A stretch of 64,000 nucleotides of DNA from Microbacterium testaceum StLB037 (GTDB taxonomy: Bacteria; Actinomycetota; Actinomycetes; Actinomycetales; Microbacteriaceae). This document shows positions 50,305 through 59,074 of the stretch, piece by piece. How positions within the stretch are numbered: position 1 is the stretch's first letter; each line of letters begins with the position of its first letter. A model generated the notes under the pieces. The model made no database searches and had not been told where the DNA came from. It saw only the letters and a list, made by a program, of their open reading frames with translations. A program made the translations under genes and the position numbers. The stretch is taken from NCBI RefSeq assembly GCF_900104345.1, contig NZ_FNJN01000001.1, positions 620,001-684,000 of the forward strand, in the 5' to 3' direction.

Positions 50305-51018
50305 ATGGGCGAGAACATCGTGGACACCGAACGGACGACCGCCCCTCGGCTCAGCCGGGACGCGATCCTCGATGTGGCCCTGTCGCTGATCGACGCGCAA
50401 GGTCTCAACGAGCTGTCGATGCGCCATCTCGGCAAAGCGCTCGGGGTCGAGGCCATGTCGCTGTACCGGTACGTGAACGGCCGAGAAGACCTTCTCGAGG
50501 GCGTCGTCGATCGGCTCATGCGGGGCCTCACCGACGCACTGCTCGTGGCGGAAGACAACGGGTGGCAGCGGTATCTCCAGGTCGTCGCCCACGAAGTCCG
50601 TCGCATCGCGATCGAACACCCGAAGGCGTTCCCCCTTGTCGCCACTCGTCACCCGGCGGCGCCCTGGCTGCGCCCGCCGTTGCGGAGCGTGGAGGTAGTG
50701 GAGCATTTCCTCACGGCGATGATCGGTTTCGGCTTCGATGATGAGCAGGCTGTGAGGGCCTACCGCTCGTTCAGCAGCTTCCTCCTTGGAAACCTGCTCC
50801 TTGAAGCGGCCGTGCGCGGCGCCGAGACCGCGCCGGTCGAGGAACCGCTCGACGAGGGCGGAGCCGCGATCGGACAGGGCGACGCCGAGAAGGAGCTCGC
50901 AGACACTCCTCACGTGCAGAGACTGCGCGGTCTTCTCAGTAGGGATCGCTCCGAGGACGAGTTCGAGGAATCGCTCGAGGCGCTGCTGGACCGACTGGAC
51001 CGTCAGCTGTCCCAGTAA
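50305..51018 (+). CDS. TetR-family transcriptional regulator
   Basis: A 237-residue regulator. The N-terminal helix-turn-helix is LSRDAILDVALSLIDAQGLN, then LSMRHLGKALGVEAMSLYRY and VNGREDLLEGVVDRL. The C-terminal ligand domain resembles TetR_C-type (VAEDNGWQRYLQVVAHEVRR, AYRSFSSFLLGNLL). GGAGAGTGG precedes ATG 50305. It may regulate the upstream SDR gene. Ligand unknown. Confidence 0.9.
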   Translation: MGENIVDTERTTAPRLSRDAILDVALSLIDAQGLNELSMRHLGKALGVEAMSLYRYVNGREDLLEGVVDRLMRGLTDALLVAEDNGWQRYLQVVAHEVRRIAIEHPKAFPLVATRHPAAPWLRPPLRSVEVVEHFLTAMIGFGFDDEQAVRAYRSFSSFLLGNLLLEAAVRGAETAPVEEPLDEGGAAIGQGDAEKELADTPHVQRLRGLLSRDRSEDEFEESLEALLDRLDRQLSQ

Positions 51019-51033
51019 AGGCGGGTCCGCGCC

Positions 51034-51390
51034 TCATCCGCGGTGCGGATCGGATGCGTCTTCGGGGTGGGCTGCTGGCCCGAGGAGAGCGCGCAGGCGC
51101 GCGCGGATGGCGGAGACGGCCTCCGACCGACTGCGGCCCGCGTGCGCCTGCTCCGCGAGCTCGATCGCGATCTCGGTCAACAGCGACGTTGCCAGGAAGA
51201 GATCGGCTCCGCCGGCGATGCGCAGATCTTCGTCGGACCCCTGTCCGACCCGCATGATCACCGCGGGAGACCCGAAGTGGCGCGCCACCTCGGCCCTCTT
51301 CTCGGCGCTGACCTCCCAGAACGGGCGTTCCATGGCGGCGCAACGGTCGAGGATGTTCGACAGGAGTTCGTGCGCGTCATCCTGAGGCAT
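51034..51390 (-). CDS. Unrecognised small helical protein
   Basis: A 118-residue soluble protein, no family recognised. It is mainly helical (AHELLSNILDRCAAMERPFW, then SLLTEIAIELAEQAHAG and SRSEAVSAIRARLRALLG). The ATG lies inside the 3' end of the upstream gene (14-bp overlap, different frame), which implies a two-gene operon with translational coupling. Confidence 0.6.
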   Translation of the reverse strand: MPQDDAHELLSNILDRCAAMERPFWEVSAEKRAEVARHFGSPAVIMRVGQGSDEDLRIAGGADLFLATSLLTEIAIELAEQAHAGRSRSEAVSAIRARLRALLGPAAHPEDASDPHRG

Positions 51391-51781
51391 CTGTCGCCCC
51401 TCCCTCCGTGTGGCGCCCGCTTGCTCGGTCCCACTCCAGCGACTTCCACTGCAGGAAAGCGCAGAGGTTGCCGGCGACGACGAGTTCGGCCGCGAGCCCC
51501 GCCAGCGCGTAGGGCGACAGCATGACGTCGTCGTCTCCACCGGTGAGGTCGGCCTGCCACAGGGGATCGTCGTATCCGCGGGGTTCGAGCGAGACCGATC
51601 CGCCGCCGTGAGCGAGCTCGACGACGACGAGGCCGGTGTCACGTCCGTCCGCATCTTCCTGCTCGACAACGCGGATGCGGCTGGCGATCGGGTGCCCGAG
51701 ATCGACGAATTCCTGCACCCACTCCTGCAGCTGCACACGAGAACGGCGCGGAGGCGAGTCCTCGATGTTCTCGTGTTCCAC
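51377..51781 (-). CDS. Unrecognised protein, first gene of a two-gene operon
   Basis: A 134-residue soluble acidic protein that I do not recognise. It has a helical start (RSRVQLQEWVQEFVDLGHPI), a beta-rich middle (TGLVVVELAHGGGSVSLEPR) and a hydrophobic helix (LSPYALAGLAAELVVAGNLC) that may be core rather than membrane. GTG 51781 follows TAAGCT by 6 nt and has no ribosome site: a leaderless start. It overlaps the next gene by 14 bp. Confidence 0.6.
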   Translation of the reverse strand: MEHENIEDSPPRRSRVQLQEWVQEFVDLGHPIASRIRVVEQEDADGRDTGLVVVELAHGGGSVSLEPRGYDDPLWQADLTGGDDDVMLSPYALAGLAAELVVAGNLCAFLQWKSLEWDRASGRHTEGGATDASG

Positions 51782-51787
51782 GACATC

Positions 51788-51802
51788 AGCTTACGCTGTA
51801 AG
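51788..51802 (-). promoter_or_regulatory. Leaderless promoter with overlapping palindrome
   Basis: On the minus strand TAAGCT (51788-51793) lies 6 nt before GTG 51781. The palindrome CTTAC-GCT-GTAAG at 51790-51802 overlaps it, so a repressor bound here would block the promoter. Confidence 0.45.
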
Positions 51803-51944
51803 TCGACCTGGTCGGCACGATGCCCGGTCTCCCATCCCCGCCGCTCGAGACGGGCGACGGCATCCCTCCAGGCGTGATCTGTGCCATCACCTCACGGACT
51901 CGTCGAGGAGTGCTCCAGGTGACGAGGCGTCGGATGATGGGGGA

Positions 51945-52640
51945 GTGAACCGCACCGATCGTCTCTACGGCCTCGTGGAGGAACTGCGGGCCGTCTCGCC
52001 GCGACCGCGAAGTGCTCGTCATCTCGCGGAACGGTTCGAGGTGTCGGTGCGCACCATCGAAAGGGATCTCTCGGCGCTGCAGCAGGCGGGTCTGCCGATC
52101 TGGGCGGAGCCCGGCCGCACCGGTGGGTACGTGATCGACGCGTCCGCCACGCTGGGCCCGGCCGGGTTCACGCTCGACGAGGCGCTCGCGGTACTGATCG
52201 GTCTCGGCAGCCTCGGGCGCAGCCCGTTCCGGCTTTCCGCCCGCACGGCAGCCCGCAAGATGCTCGCGGTCATGCCGGAGGGCGAGGCGGCGCGCGCCAG
52301 CGCCCTCGCCTCACGCGTTCACCTTCTCGAGGGCGAGGACGAGGTCGTCGCCCCGCCCGAGTTCGCTGCAGCCCTGCGCGCCGATCGCGTCGTGCGCCTG
52401 CGCTACCAAGACGCCGGCGGCACCGAATCGGTTCGCGAGGTCGAGCCCCTCGGGTCCATCGGCAAGGAGGGCCAGTGGTACCTCATCGCATGGTGTCGCC
52501 TGCGCGACGGGGTGCGGGCGTTCCGGGGAGACCGGATGCTGTCGATCGAGGTGACCGAGGAGCGCCCCCCGCAGCGCGCGCTGCGTGCCGCCGACCTCGC
52601 GATCCCGTACGGCCGGTTGCGGTCGGTCGTCGAGGACTGA
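51945..52640 (+). CDS. WYL-domain (YafY-type) transcriptional regulator
   Basis: A 231-residue regulator with an N-terminal HTH_11/DeoR-type domain (NRTDRLYGLVEELRAVSPRP, then RHLAERFEVSVRTIERDLSA) and a C-terminal WYL domain (RADRVVRLRYQDAGGTESV, and EGQWYLIAWCRLRDGVRAF with the WYL signature). WYL domains bind oligonucleotides or other ligands. GTG 51945 has GATGAT 6 nt upstream and no spaced ribosome site. It precedes a VOC protein gene that it may regulate, a frequent pairing. Confidence 0.9.
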   Translation: MNRTDRLYGLVEELRAVSPRPRSARHLAERFEVSVRTIERDLSALQQAGLPIWAEPGRTGGYVIDASATLGPAGFTLDEALAVLIGLGSLGRSPFRLSARTAARKMLAVMPEGEAARASALASRVHLLEGEDEVVAPPEFAAALRADRVVRLRYQDAGGTESVREVEPLGSIGKEGQWYLIAWCRLRDGVRAFRGDRMLSIEVTEERPPQRALRAADLAIPYGRLRSVVED

Positions 52641-52733
52641 TCTCACGGGACTTCGCGAAACACCGACAGGACGGTGTCGCGATGCCCGGTGAGGCTGGAG
52701 CTCTCATCCCGTCGACTCCACCGAAGGAAACCC

Positions 52734-53108
52734 ATGTCGTTCGCCTCCATCCGCATCATCACCGCCGACCTCGACGCCCTCGTCGCGTTCTACGAGCGCG
52801 TCACCGGCCAGCAGGCCGAACGGCCCGCCCCCGTCTTCGCCCAGTTCCGCGGCCCCGGCGCGACCCTCGCGATCGCCAGCACCGCCACGGTCGCGATGCT
52901 CGACGGGGCCCTCGTGCCCGCCGCGAACCGGTCCGTGTTCGTCGAGTTCGAGGTCGCCGACGTCGACGCCGCGTTCGCCGCGCTCCAGGCGCCTGGTGAA
53001 GACGTCGTCCTCGAACCGACCACGATGCCGTGGGGCAACCGATCGGCGCTCGTGCGCGACCCCGACGGCAACGTCGTGAACCTCTTCAGCACGCCCGTCG
53101 CGGGGTAA
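52734..53108 (+). CDS. VOC / glyoxalase-fold protein
   Basis: A 124-residue vicinal oxygen chelate protein. IRIITADLDALVAFYERVTG is the family opening, VFVEFEVADVDAAFAALQAP the second strand pair, and MPWGNRSALVRDPDGNVVNL the typical end with the DPDGN motif. Members include glyoxalases, dioxygenases and resistance proteins; no specific function can be given. GAAGGAAA precedes ATG 52734. Confidence 0.9.
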   Translation: MSFASIRIITADLDALVAFYERVTGQQAERPAPVFAQFRGPGATLAIASTATVAMLDGALVPAANRSVFVEFEVADVDAAFAALQAPGEDVVLEPTTMPWGNRSALVRDPDGNVVNLFSTPVAG

Positions 53109-53211
53109 CGCCCGGGCGCGGGCGGAGCCGCACTCTACGCGTTTCCTATGCATCACCCGCGCATGCCCCATTCTTGGAGCCGTCTGGGGAGCGCGCGGGC
53201 ACGCTGAGCGC

Positions 53212-54642
53212 ATGACCGCTGCACCCGCCCTCGCCGCCCCGCCCGCCGCCGCCCTCCGCGGCGCTCGCCGCGTCTCGCGGAGCAGGCAGAACACCCGGCC
53301 GCTGTGGAACCTCGCCGCGATCGTCGTCATCTGGGCGACGAGCCTCGTCGTCGTGGCCGTGTGGGTCGCGGGCGGCGAAGTGCAGTCCCTGCTGGCCGGG
53401 GGAGCCGACTCGCTGAACTCCCTCGGTCGCGCCGCGGGCCTGGCATCCGCGAACCTGCTCTTCTACCAGGTGCTGCTGATGGCGCGCGTGCCTCTGTTCG
53501 AGCGGGGGTTCGGCCGCGACGGCATCACCCGCATGCACCGCATCGTCGGATTCTGGTCGTTCGCGCTGTTCGCGGCGCACATCGGGCTGCAGATCCTCGG
53601 CTACGCGGTGCAGGCGGGCATCAACCCCGTGGTGCAGGCGTGGCAGTTCGTGTGGGAGGACCCGGGCATGCTGTTGGCGACCGCGGGCACCGCCCTGTTG
53701 CTGCTGGTCGTGGTCACCTCGGTGCGCAAGGCCCGCAAGCGCCTGCGGTACGAGTCGTGGCACCTGCTGCACCTGTACGGCTACCTCGGCGTCGGCCTCG
53801 CCATTCCGCACATGCTGTGGACGGGCGCCGACTTCACCGTCTCGCCCGCCGCCACCGTCTACTGGTGGGCGATGTGGGGTGTGACCGTAGCGACGGTCGT
53901 CGTCTTCCGCCTCGGGCTTCCGCTCGTGAGGTCACTGCGCCACGGCATCCGGGTCAGCGCCGTCGAACGCGACGGGCAGAGCGGCGTCTCGGTGCGCATG
54001 ACCGGGCGCCGGATCGACGCGCTGAAGGCCCGCGGCGGACAGTTCTTCATCTGGCGCTTCCTCGATGGCGCGGGTTGGACGCGCGGGCACCCCTTCTCAC
54101 TCGCCACCGATCCGGCCGACGGCGAGCTCGTCATCTCGGCCCGCTTCGTCGGCGACGGCACGCAGCGCCTGGCCGCGCTCCGCGCCGGCACGCGCGTGCT
54201 CATCGAGGGCCCGTACGGCACGATGACCGCCGACGAGCGCCGCGGCGGACACCTGCTCATGATCGGCGCCGGTGCGGGTGTCGCGCCGCTGGTCGCGATG
54301 CTCGAAGAGGCCGACTGGGCCCCGGGCGAGGCGACGCTCATCGTGCGCGACCACACCGCCGCCGACGCCCTGCGCGCCGATGCGATCGACCGTCTCGTGC
54401 GGGAGCGCGGCCTGCGCCACGCACCGCTGCCCGGCCGTCGAGCCCTGACCGCCTCGTCGTGGCTGCCGACCTCTCACGCGCAGTGGGCGGGGGCCGACCT
54501 CATCCGCTATGTCTCGCCGCGCCCCGCCGACACCGACGTCTTCCTCTGCGGACCCCAGCCGTGGATGGATGCCGTGCGCGCCGACCTCCGCCGCGCCGGG
54601 GTCCCCGCCGAGCGCGTCCACCTCGAAGCCTTCACCGTCTGA
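53212..54642 (+). CDS. Membrane haem/flavin reductase (ferric reductase-like)
   Basis: A 476-residue integral membrane reductase of the ferric reductase/NOX type. Six helices carry the haem-ligand His (MHRIVGFWSFALFAAHIGLQ and ESWHLLHLYGYLGVGLAIPH). The cytoplasmic part has an FAD-binding domain (GGQFFIWRF, GHPFSLATDP) and an NAD(P)H-binding domain (MIGAGAGVAPLVAMLEEA, FLCGPQPWMDA). It should move electrons from NAD(P)H across the membrane. The FMN-binding protein and ApbE genes follow directly, so the acceptor is probably the flavinylated outer protein. Start: CACGCT 6 nt upstream. Confidence 0.92.
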   Translation: MTAAPALAAPPAAALRGARRVSRSRQNTRPLWNLAAIVVIWATSLVVVAVWVAGGEVQSLLAGGADSLNSLGRAAGLASANLLFYQVLLMARVPLFERGFGRDGITRMHRIVGFWSFALFAAHIGLQILGYAVQAGINPVVQAWQFVWEDPGMLLATAGTALLLLVVVTSVRKARKRLRYESWHLLHLYGYLGVGLAIPHMLWTGADFTVSPAATVYWWAMWGVTVATVVVFRLGLPLVRSLRHGIRVSAVERDGQSGVSVRMTGRRIDALKARGGQFFIWRFLDGAGWTRGHPFSLATDPADGELVISARFVGDGTQRLAALRAGTRVLIEGPYGTMTADERRGGHLLMIGAGAGVAPLVAMLEEADWAPGEATLIVRDHTAADALRADAIDRLVRERGLRHAPLPGRRALTASSWLPTSHAQWAGADLIRYVSPRPADTDVFLCGPQPWMDAVRADLRRAGVPAERVHLEAFTV

Positions 54643-54652
54643 GGAGAATCCG

Positions 54653-55159
54653 ATGAAGAAGATCGTCTACGCCCTCATGGCGACCGTCACCGGCCTCGTG
54701 CTGCTGTTCAGCTACCGCACCTCGACGGTCCCCGAGTCGACGAGCGCGCTCGCCGACGCCCCCTCGTCGGGTGTCGCCACGGTTCCGAAGACCACGCCGA
54801 GCCCCTCGGCATCCGCGTCCTCGGGTTCGAGTTCGACCTCGTCGGGGTCGTCCAGCGCGCAGACCTCATCCAGCGGTCTCACCGACGGCACCTTCACCGG
54901 CCAGGTGGCGAACACCCGCTTCGGTCCCGTGCAGGTGCAGATCACCGTGTCGGGCGGCGCGATCACCGACGTGCAGGTGCCGCAATACCCCTCCGAGAGC
55001 GGACGCGACCAGCAGATCAACTCGCGCGCCCTACCCGTGCTGGTGAAAGAGACCGTGCAGGCGCAGAGCGCCGAGGTCGACATGGTCTCGGGTGCCACCT
55101 ACACCAGCACCGGGTACCGCACCTCGCTGCAGTCCGCCCTCGATCAGGCCCGCGCATGA
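54653..55159 (+). CDS. Membrane-anchored FMN-binding protein
   Basis: A 168-residue outer protein with an N-terminal membrane anchor (YALMATVTGLVLLFSY), a Ser/Thr/Pro-rich spacer of about 60 residues, and a C-terminal FMN-binding domain. VDMVSGATYTSTGY holds the S-G-A-T motif whose Thr is the attachment site for FMN added by ApbE. GAGGAGAA lies before ATG 54653. Its stop overlaps the apbE start by 4 bp. It likely accepts electrons from the reductase encoded just upstream. Confidence 0.92.
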   Translation: MKKIVYALMATVTGLVLLFSYRTSTVPESTSALADAPSSGVATVPKTTPSPSASASSGSSSTSSGSSSAQTSSSGLTDGTFTGQVANTRFGPVQVQITVSGGAITDVQVPQYPSESGRDQQINSRALPVLVKETVQAQSAEVDMVSGATYTSTGYRTSLQSALDQARA

Positions 55160-55941
55160 CCGCCGCGTTCACGGTCGTCGAACCCGTGATGGGAACGGTC
55201 GCCTCGATCACCGTCGTCAGCGAGCGCACCGAACGCGTGGAGCGGGCGATCGCCGCGTGCGTGGCGCGCCTGCGCGACGACGAGCGGGTGTTCTCGACCT
55301 ACCGCGACGACTCCGACATCTCGCGGCTGCGCGACGAGGGTCTCGAGCTCGGCGACGTCGACCCGCGGGTGGCCGAGGTGGCAGCGGACTGCCGCGATCT
55401 GCGGGAGCGCAGCGGCGGCCGCTTCGACGCGCACTGGCGCGGCTGGTTCGACCCGACCGGGTACGTGAAGGGATGGTCGACGGATGCAGCGACCCGGGCC
55501 TTCGACGAGCTGCTCGCCGACGGCGAGGTCGAGGCGGTCGGCGTCAACGTGGGCGGCGACATGCGCCTGCGCACGGCCGCGACGAGCGATCACGTCTGGC
55601 GCATCGGTATCGCGCACCCGACCCACGAGGGGGAGCTGCTGGCCACGGTCGAGGTCGTCGAGGGGGCCGTGGCCACTTCGGGCACGTCCGAGCGCGGCGC
55701 GCACCTCGTCGATCCGCGGACGGGCGTGCACCTCGCGGGTCCCGTGAGCGCGACGGTCATCGCCGACGACCTCACCACCGCCGACGCCTGGGCCACGGTG
55801 GCCGCCATCGCCGGGATCGACGACCTCGACTGGATGCCGGTGGCCCCCGTGGCATCCGGGATCGTCTGGGAACACGGACGCACGCGCCGCTTCGCCGGCC
55901 GGGTCGAGGTGTCGGCTTTCCACGACGCGCTCGTCGGCTGA
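55156..55941 (+). CDS. apbE: FAD:protein FMN transferase
   Basis: ApbE (261 residues, at the short end of the family) covalently attaches FMN from FAD to Thr residues of target proteins. VEPVMGTVASITVV is the N-terminal signature, VFSTYRDDSDISRLR follows, GYVKGWSTDAATRAF is the FAD-binding motif, GVNVGGDMRL the second, and VATSGTSERGAHLVDPRTG the C-terminal metal-binding loop. Its target is almost certainly the protein encoded just upstream. No signal peptide is obvious, unusual because many ApbE proteins act outside. Confidence 0.94.
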   Translation: MTAAFTVVEPVMGTVASITVVSERTERVERAIAACVARLRDDERVFSTYRDDSDISRLRDEGLELGDVDPRVAEVAADCRDLRERSGGRFDAHWRGWFDPTGYVKGWSTDAATRAFDELLADGEVEAVGVNVGGDMRLRTAATSDHVWRIGIAHPTHEGELLATVEVVEGAVATSGTSERGAHLVDPRTGVHLAGPVSATVIADDLTTADAWATVAAIAGIDDLDWMPVAPVASGIVWEHGRTRRFAGRVEVSAFHDALVG

Positions 55942-55951
55942 GCCCGAGCGG

Positions 55952-56920
55952 TCAGCGGGCGCGGGGGAGGCGCAGGGCGAACACCGTGCCCGTGGGCGAG
56001 GTGCGCTCGACCTCGATGCTCCCGCCGTAGCGGGTCGCGGCCTCGCGCACGAGCGCCAGCCCGAGCCCGAATCCCCGACGCCGGCCCGACTCCGCCCCGC
56101 GCGCGAAGCGTTCGAAGATGCGGGGCAGATCGTCGTCGCGGATGCCGCTTCCCCCGTCCTCCACGCGCACGACGACCTCGCGTTCGTCGGCGTCGGCGGT
56201 GACCGTGACCTCGGAGCCCGCGGGCGTGTGCCCGATGGCGTTGTCGAGCAGTGCGGTGCACATGCGCACGACGGTGACCGCGGGCACCGCGACGGTCACC
56301 CCCGTCAGCCGGGTCGGTCGCAGGCCCACGCCCGCATCGTCGGCGAGGGACGACAGCGCCGCGGTCGCGGCACGCACGCTGTCGTCGACTCGCGCGGTGC
56401 CCGTGTGCACCTGCCCCTCGGCAGTCAGCAGCATGTCGGCGAGCACGTCGTCCATGATCTGCGCGTCGCGCCGCAACTGATCCAACGGCTCGTCGGCCGG
56501 TTCTCCGCGGTGCAGGCGTCGCTGCACGATCTGGATGCGACTGGTCAGGGCCGTCAACGGCGTGCGCAGCTCGTGGCTCGCCTCGGAGACGAACGCGCGC
56601 TGCCGACGCAGCGCCTCGTCCAGCGGGCGCACCGACCAGCGGGCCGCGGCCCCGCCGACGAGTCCGAGCACCACGACCCCCACCAGACCCAGGCCGATGA
56701 CCCAGGGCAGCACGTCGTCGAGGTCGACGACGAAGCGATCGCCCATCGGTGCCCCGCCCGCGCCGCGTCGGCCCCCGCCCTCGGTGCGGGCCTGCGCCAC
56801 CAGAACGGCGATGAGGATGCCGACCCCCACGGCGATCGCGACGGCCGATGCGCCCGCCACGAGGGTGCCGACCCGCAGCGCGGCCCGGCGGACGACCCGC
56901 CGGTCGTCCTCGGCGCTCAC
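55952..56920 (-). CDS. Sensor histidine kinase
   Basis: A 322-residue kinase with two membrane helices (GTLVAGASAVAIAVGVGILI and VLPWVIGLGLVGVVVLGLVG) and a short Gly-rich outer loop (about 30 residues). There is little HAMP sequence; the His box FVSEASHELRTPLTAL, N-box CTALLDNAIGHT and G-box RRRGFGLGLALV follow. GTG 56920 overlaps the response regulator stop by 4 bp. It faces the apbE gene with 10 bp between. Confidence 0.92.
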   Translation of the reverse strand: MSAEDDRRVVRRAALRVGTLVAGASAVAIAVGVGILIAVLVAQARTEGGGRRGAGGAPMGDRFVVDLDDVLPWVIGLGLVGVVVLGLVGGAAARWSVRPLDEALRRQRAFVSEASHELRTPLTALTSRIQIVQRRLHRGEPADEPLDQLRRDAQIMDDVLADMLLTAEGQVHTGTARVDDSVRAATAALSSLADDAGVGLRPTRLTGVTVAVPAVTVVRMCTALLDNAIGHTPAGSEVTVTADADEREVVVRVEDGGSGIRDDDLPRIFERFARGAESGRRRGFGLGLALVREAATRYGGSIEVERTSPTGTVFALRLPRAR

Positions 56921-57594
56921 CGCTCGGCCCCGGCGCGGTACCCGCGGCCGCGCACGGTCTCCACGAGGTCGGTCGCGGTCTTGCGGCGCAGGTAGTGCAC
57001 GTACGTGTCGACAGTGGTCACGGCATCCGGAGACGAGAACACCGCGCGGGCGATCTCTTCGCGCGAGAAGACGTGGTCGGGGCTCCGGGTGAGCAACTCC
57101 AGCACGGCGTTCTCGGTCGAGGTGAGGGCGATGCGCTCGCCGGAGGGGCCGTAGACCACGGCCGTGTCGGGGAGGTAGGTCCAGTCCGAGACGCCCCGGC
57201 GACGTCCCTCGGCCCGGTAGCCGCGTCGCAGCGCCCGCAGCCGGGCGAGCAGCTCGTCGAAGTCGAAGGGCTTCAGCAGATAGTCGTTCGCCCCGGCGTC
57301 GAGTCCCTCGACGCGATCGGCGACCGCCCCCAGAGCCGTCAGCAGCAGCACGGGGGTCGTGATGTGGGCGGTGCGCAGGTCGCGCACGATCTCGGCGCCG
57401 TCGCGGCCGGGGAGTCGCCGATCGAGCAGGATCACCTCGAAGCTGTCGCGCAACGCCCGGTCGCGGCCCGCGAGCCCGTCGGCCTCGTGCACGACCTCGT
57501 AGGTCTCGCGGAGCACCTCCAGCGTCATCGCGGCGATCTCGGCGTCGTCCTCGACGTAGAGCAGTCGCGGCCGCGGTGCGACGGCCTCGCTCAC
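56917..57594 (-). CDS. OmpR-family response regulator
   Basis: A 225-residue response regulator: receiver with YVEDDAE, the Asp of VILLDRRLPGRDG, LLTAL and YLLKPF; winged helix with IALTSTENAVLELL, FSREEIARAVFSS and VDTYVHYLRRKTATDLVETV. GTG 57594 overlaps the stop of the upstream small gene and its stop overlaps the kinase start, so the three genes form one coupled operon beside the surface-redox genes. Confidence 0.93.
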   Translation of the reverse strand: MSEAVAPRPRLLYVEDDAEIAAMTLEVLRETYEVVHEADGLAGRDRALRDSFEVILLDRRLPGRDGAEIVRDLRTAHITTPVLLLTALGAVADRVEGLDAGANDYLLKPFDFDELLARLRALRRGYRAEGRRRGVSDWTYLPDTAVVYGPSGERIALTSTENAVLELLTRSPDHVFSREEIARAVFSSPDAVTTVDTYVHYLRRKTATDLVETVRGRGYRAGAER

Positions 57595-57902
57595 TGCACT
57601 CCCGCGCGCGGCGGGCTCACGTTCCAGCCGAAGCGCTGGAGGGCGTCGAACAGGCGGCGGGCCTGCGCCCAGGCCACCGCGCCCGAGACGTCGGAGTACA
57701 CGTCGATCGCGAACGGCGGCGGATCGGCGAACTTGGGGATCTCGACCTCGGCCCACGCGTGCGGAGCGAGCCAGACGCGCGGGCTCATCGTGCCCGCACC
57801 GTCGACGCCCCCGTCGGCGGCGAAGGCGATCGCGTCGAGGGCGTCGATCTTGGTGATCGGCATGTTCACGACGAGGGTCACGGCGTGCAGCGTTCCGGTC
57901 AT
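57591..57902 (-). CDS. Unrecognised small protein heading the two-component operon
   Basis: A 103-residue soluble protein (LHAVTLVVNMPITKIDALDA, then PRVWLAPHAWAEVEIPKFAD) with a single predicted domain; no family recognised. GGGAGG lies 6 nt before ATG 57902. It overlaps the response regulator start by 4 bp, so it is co-translated with the two-component system and may act with it. Confidence 0.75.
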   Translation of the reverse strand: MTGTLHAVTLVVNMPITKIDALDAIAFAADGGVDGAGTMSPRVWLAPHAWAEVEIPKFADPPPFAIDVYSDVSGAVAWAQARRLFDALQRFGWNVSPPRAGVQ

Positions 57903-58067
57903 CGCGTACCTCCCTCGTTCATCCTGACACGCGCACCGGGGTCGGGGACGGGGAATACCGTGCGGATCCGGTGCGCATAGCCGGTTCATAGATTCGGTGA
58001 GGGAGGGGGCAGGGTCGCTGCGTCATCGTCTCCTCAACGACACCCGCACCGACCAGTGGAGCAGACC

Positions 58068-59048
58068 ATGAGCAGAATCCCCGACACCCAGATGACCCCC
58101 GACGGTCCCGCCTACGAAGGGCGCTTGCTCGACCGCGCCGATGAGCCCGTCGTCGATCAGGGCGCGCCCTTCGACATCCGCACGCTCGTCTCGCGGCGCG
58201 GCATCCTGGGCCTGGTCGTGCTGGGCGCGGGCACCGCCACGCTGGCCGCGTGCGCCCCGTCGGCCTCCGGTGCCGCAACGACGGCCGCGACGGCGACCCC
58301 GACCGCGACGCCCACGGCGAGCGCGACCCCGAGCGCCACCGCGACGAGCGCGGCAGCCGCCCTCCCCGCGGGCGAGATCCCCGACGAGACCGCCGGCCCC
58401 TACCCGGGCGACGGGTCGAACGGCCCCGACATCCTCGAGCAGTCCGGCATCGTCCGCAGCGACCTGCGCTCGAGCCTCGACGGCGGAGCCACGGCCGCGG
58501 GCGTTCCCATGACCCTCAACCTCACGATCTTCGACTCCGCGAACGGCGACGTGCCCTTCGCGGGTGCCGCCGTCTACGTCTGGCACTGCGACGACCAGGG
58601 CCGCTACTCGATGTACTCCTCGGGGATCGAGAACGAGAGCTACCTCCGCGGCGTCCAGGTCGTCGGAGATGACGGCGTCGTCTCGTTCACCTCGATCTTC
58701 CCCGGCTGCTACGACGGCCGGTGGCCGCACATCCACTTCGAGGTGTACTCGAACGTGGATGCCATCACCGACGCCTCGAACGCGATCGCCACCTCGCAGG
58801 TCGCCCTGCCGCAGGCCGCGTGCGACGTGGTCTACGCCGACGCGGCGTATCCCTCCTCGGCATCCAATCTGTCCCGGGTGTCGCTCGAGAGCGACAACGT
58901 CTTCGGCGACGACGGGGGAGCGCTCGAACTCGCCACGGCGACCGGCGACAACTCCACCGGCTGGACGGTCGCCCTCGGCGTCCGCGTCGACACCACCACC
59001 ACCCCGACCGCGGGCGCCATGCCCGGCGGTGCGCCCGGCGGGCGCTGA
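58068..59048 (+). CDS. Tat-exported intradiol ring-cleavage dioxygenase
   Basis: A 326-residue dioxygenase of the protocatechuate 3,4-dioxygenase fold. After 40 hydrophilic residues a twin-arginine signal (VSRRGILGLVVLGAG) leads to a lipobox-like LAAC near residue 61, then an Ala/Thr/Pro spacer. Catalytic Fe(III) ligands are expected from QGRYSMYSS (Tyr), IFPGCYDGRWPHIHFEVY (Tyr, His, His), all present. It should open catechol-like rings outside the cell or at its surface. GGAG lies 6 nt before ATG 58068. tatA, tatC and tatB follow directly, so translocase and substrate are encoded together. Confidence 0.9.
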   Translation: MSRIPDTQMTPDGPAYEGRLLDRADEPVVDQGAPFDIRTLVSRRGILGLVVLGAGTATLAACAPSASGAATTAATATPTATPTASATPSATATSAAAALPAGEIPDETAGPYPGDGSNGPDILEQSGIVRSDLRSSLDGGATAAGVPMTLNLTIFDSANGDVPFAGAAVYVWHCDDQGRYSMYSSGIENESYLRGVQVVGDDGVVSFTSIFPGCYDGRWPHIHFEVYSNVDAITDASNAIATSQVALPQAACDVVYADAAYPSSASNLSRVSLESDNVFGDDGGALELATATGDNSTGWTVALGVRVDTTTTPTAGAMPGGAPGGR

Positions 59049-59074
59049 CCCCTCCCTCGAAAGGAACCCCTCCC

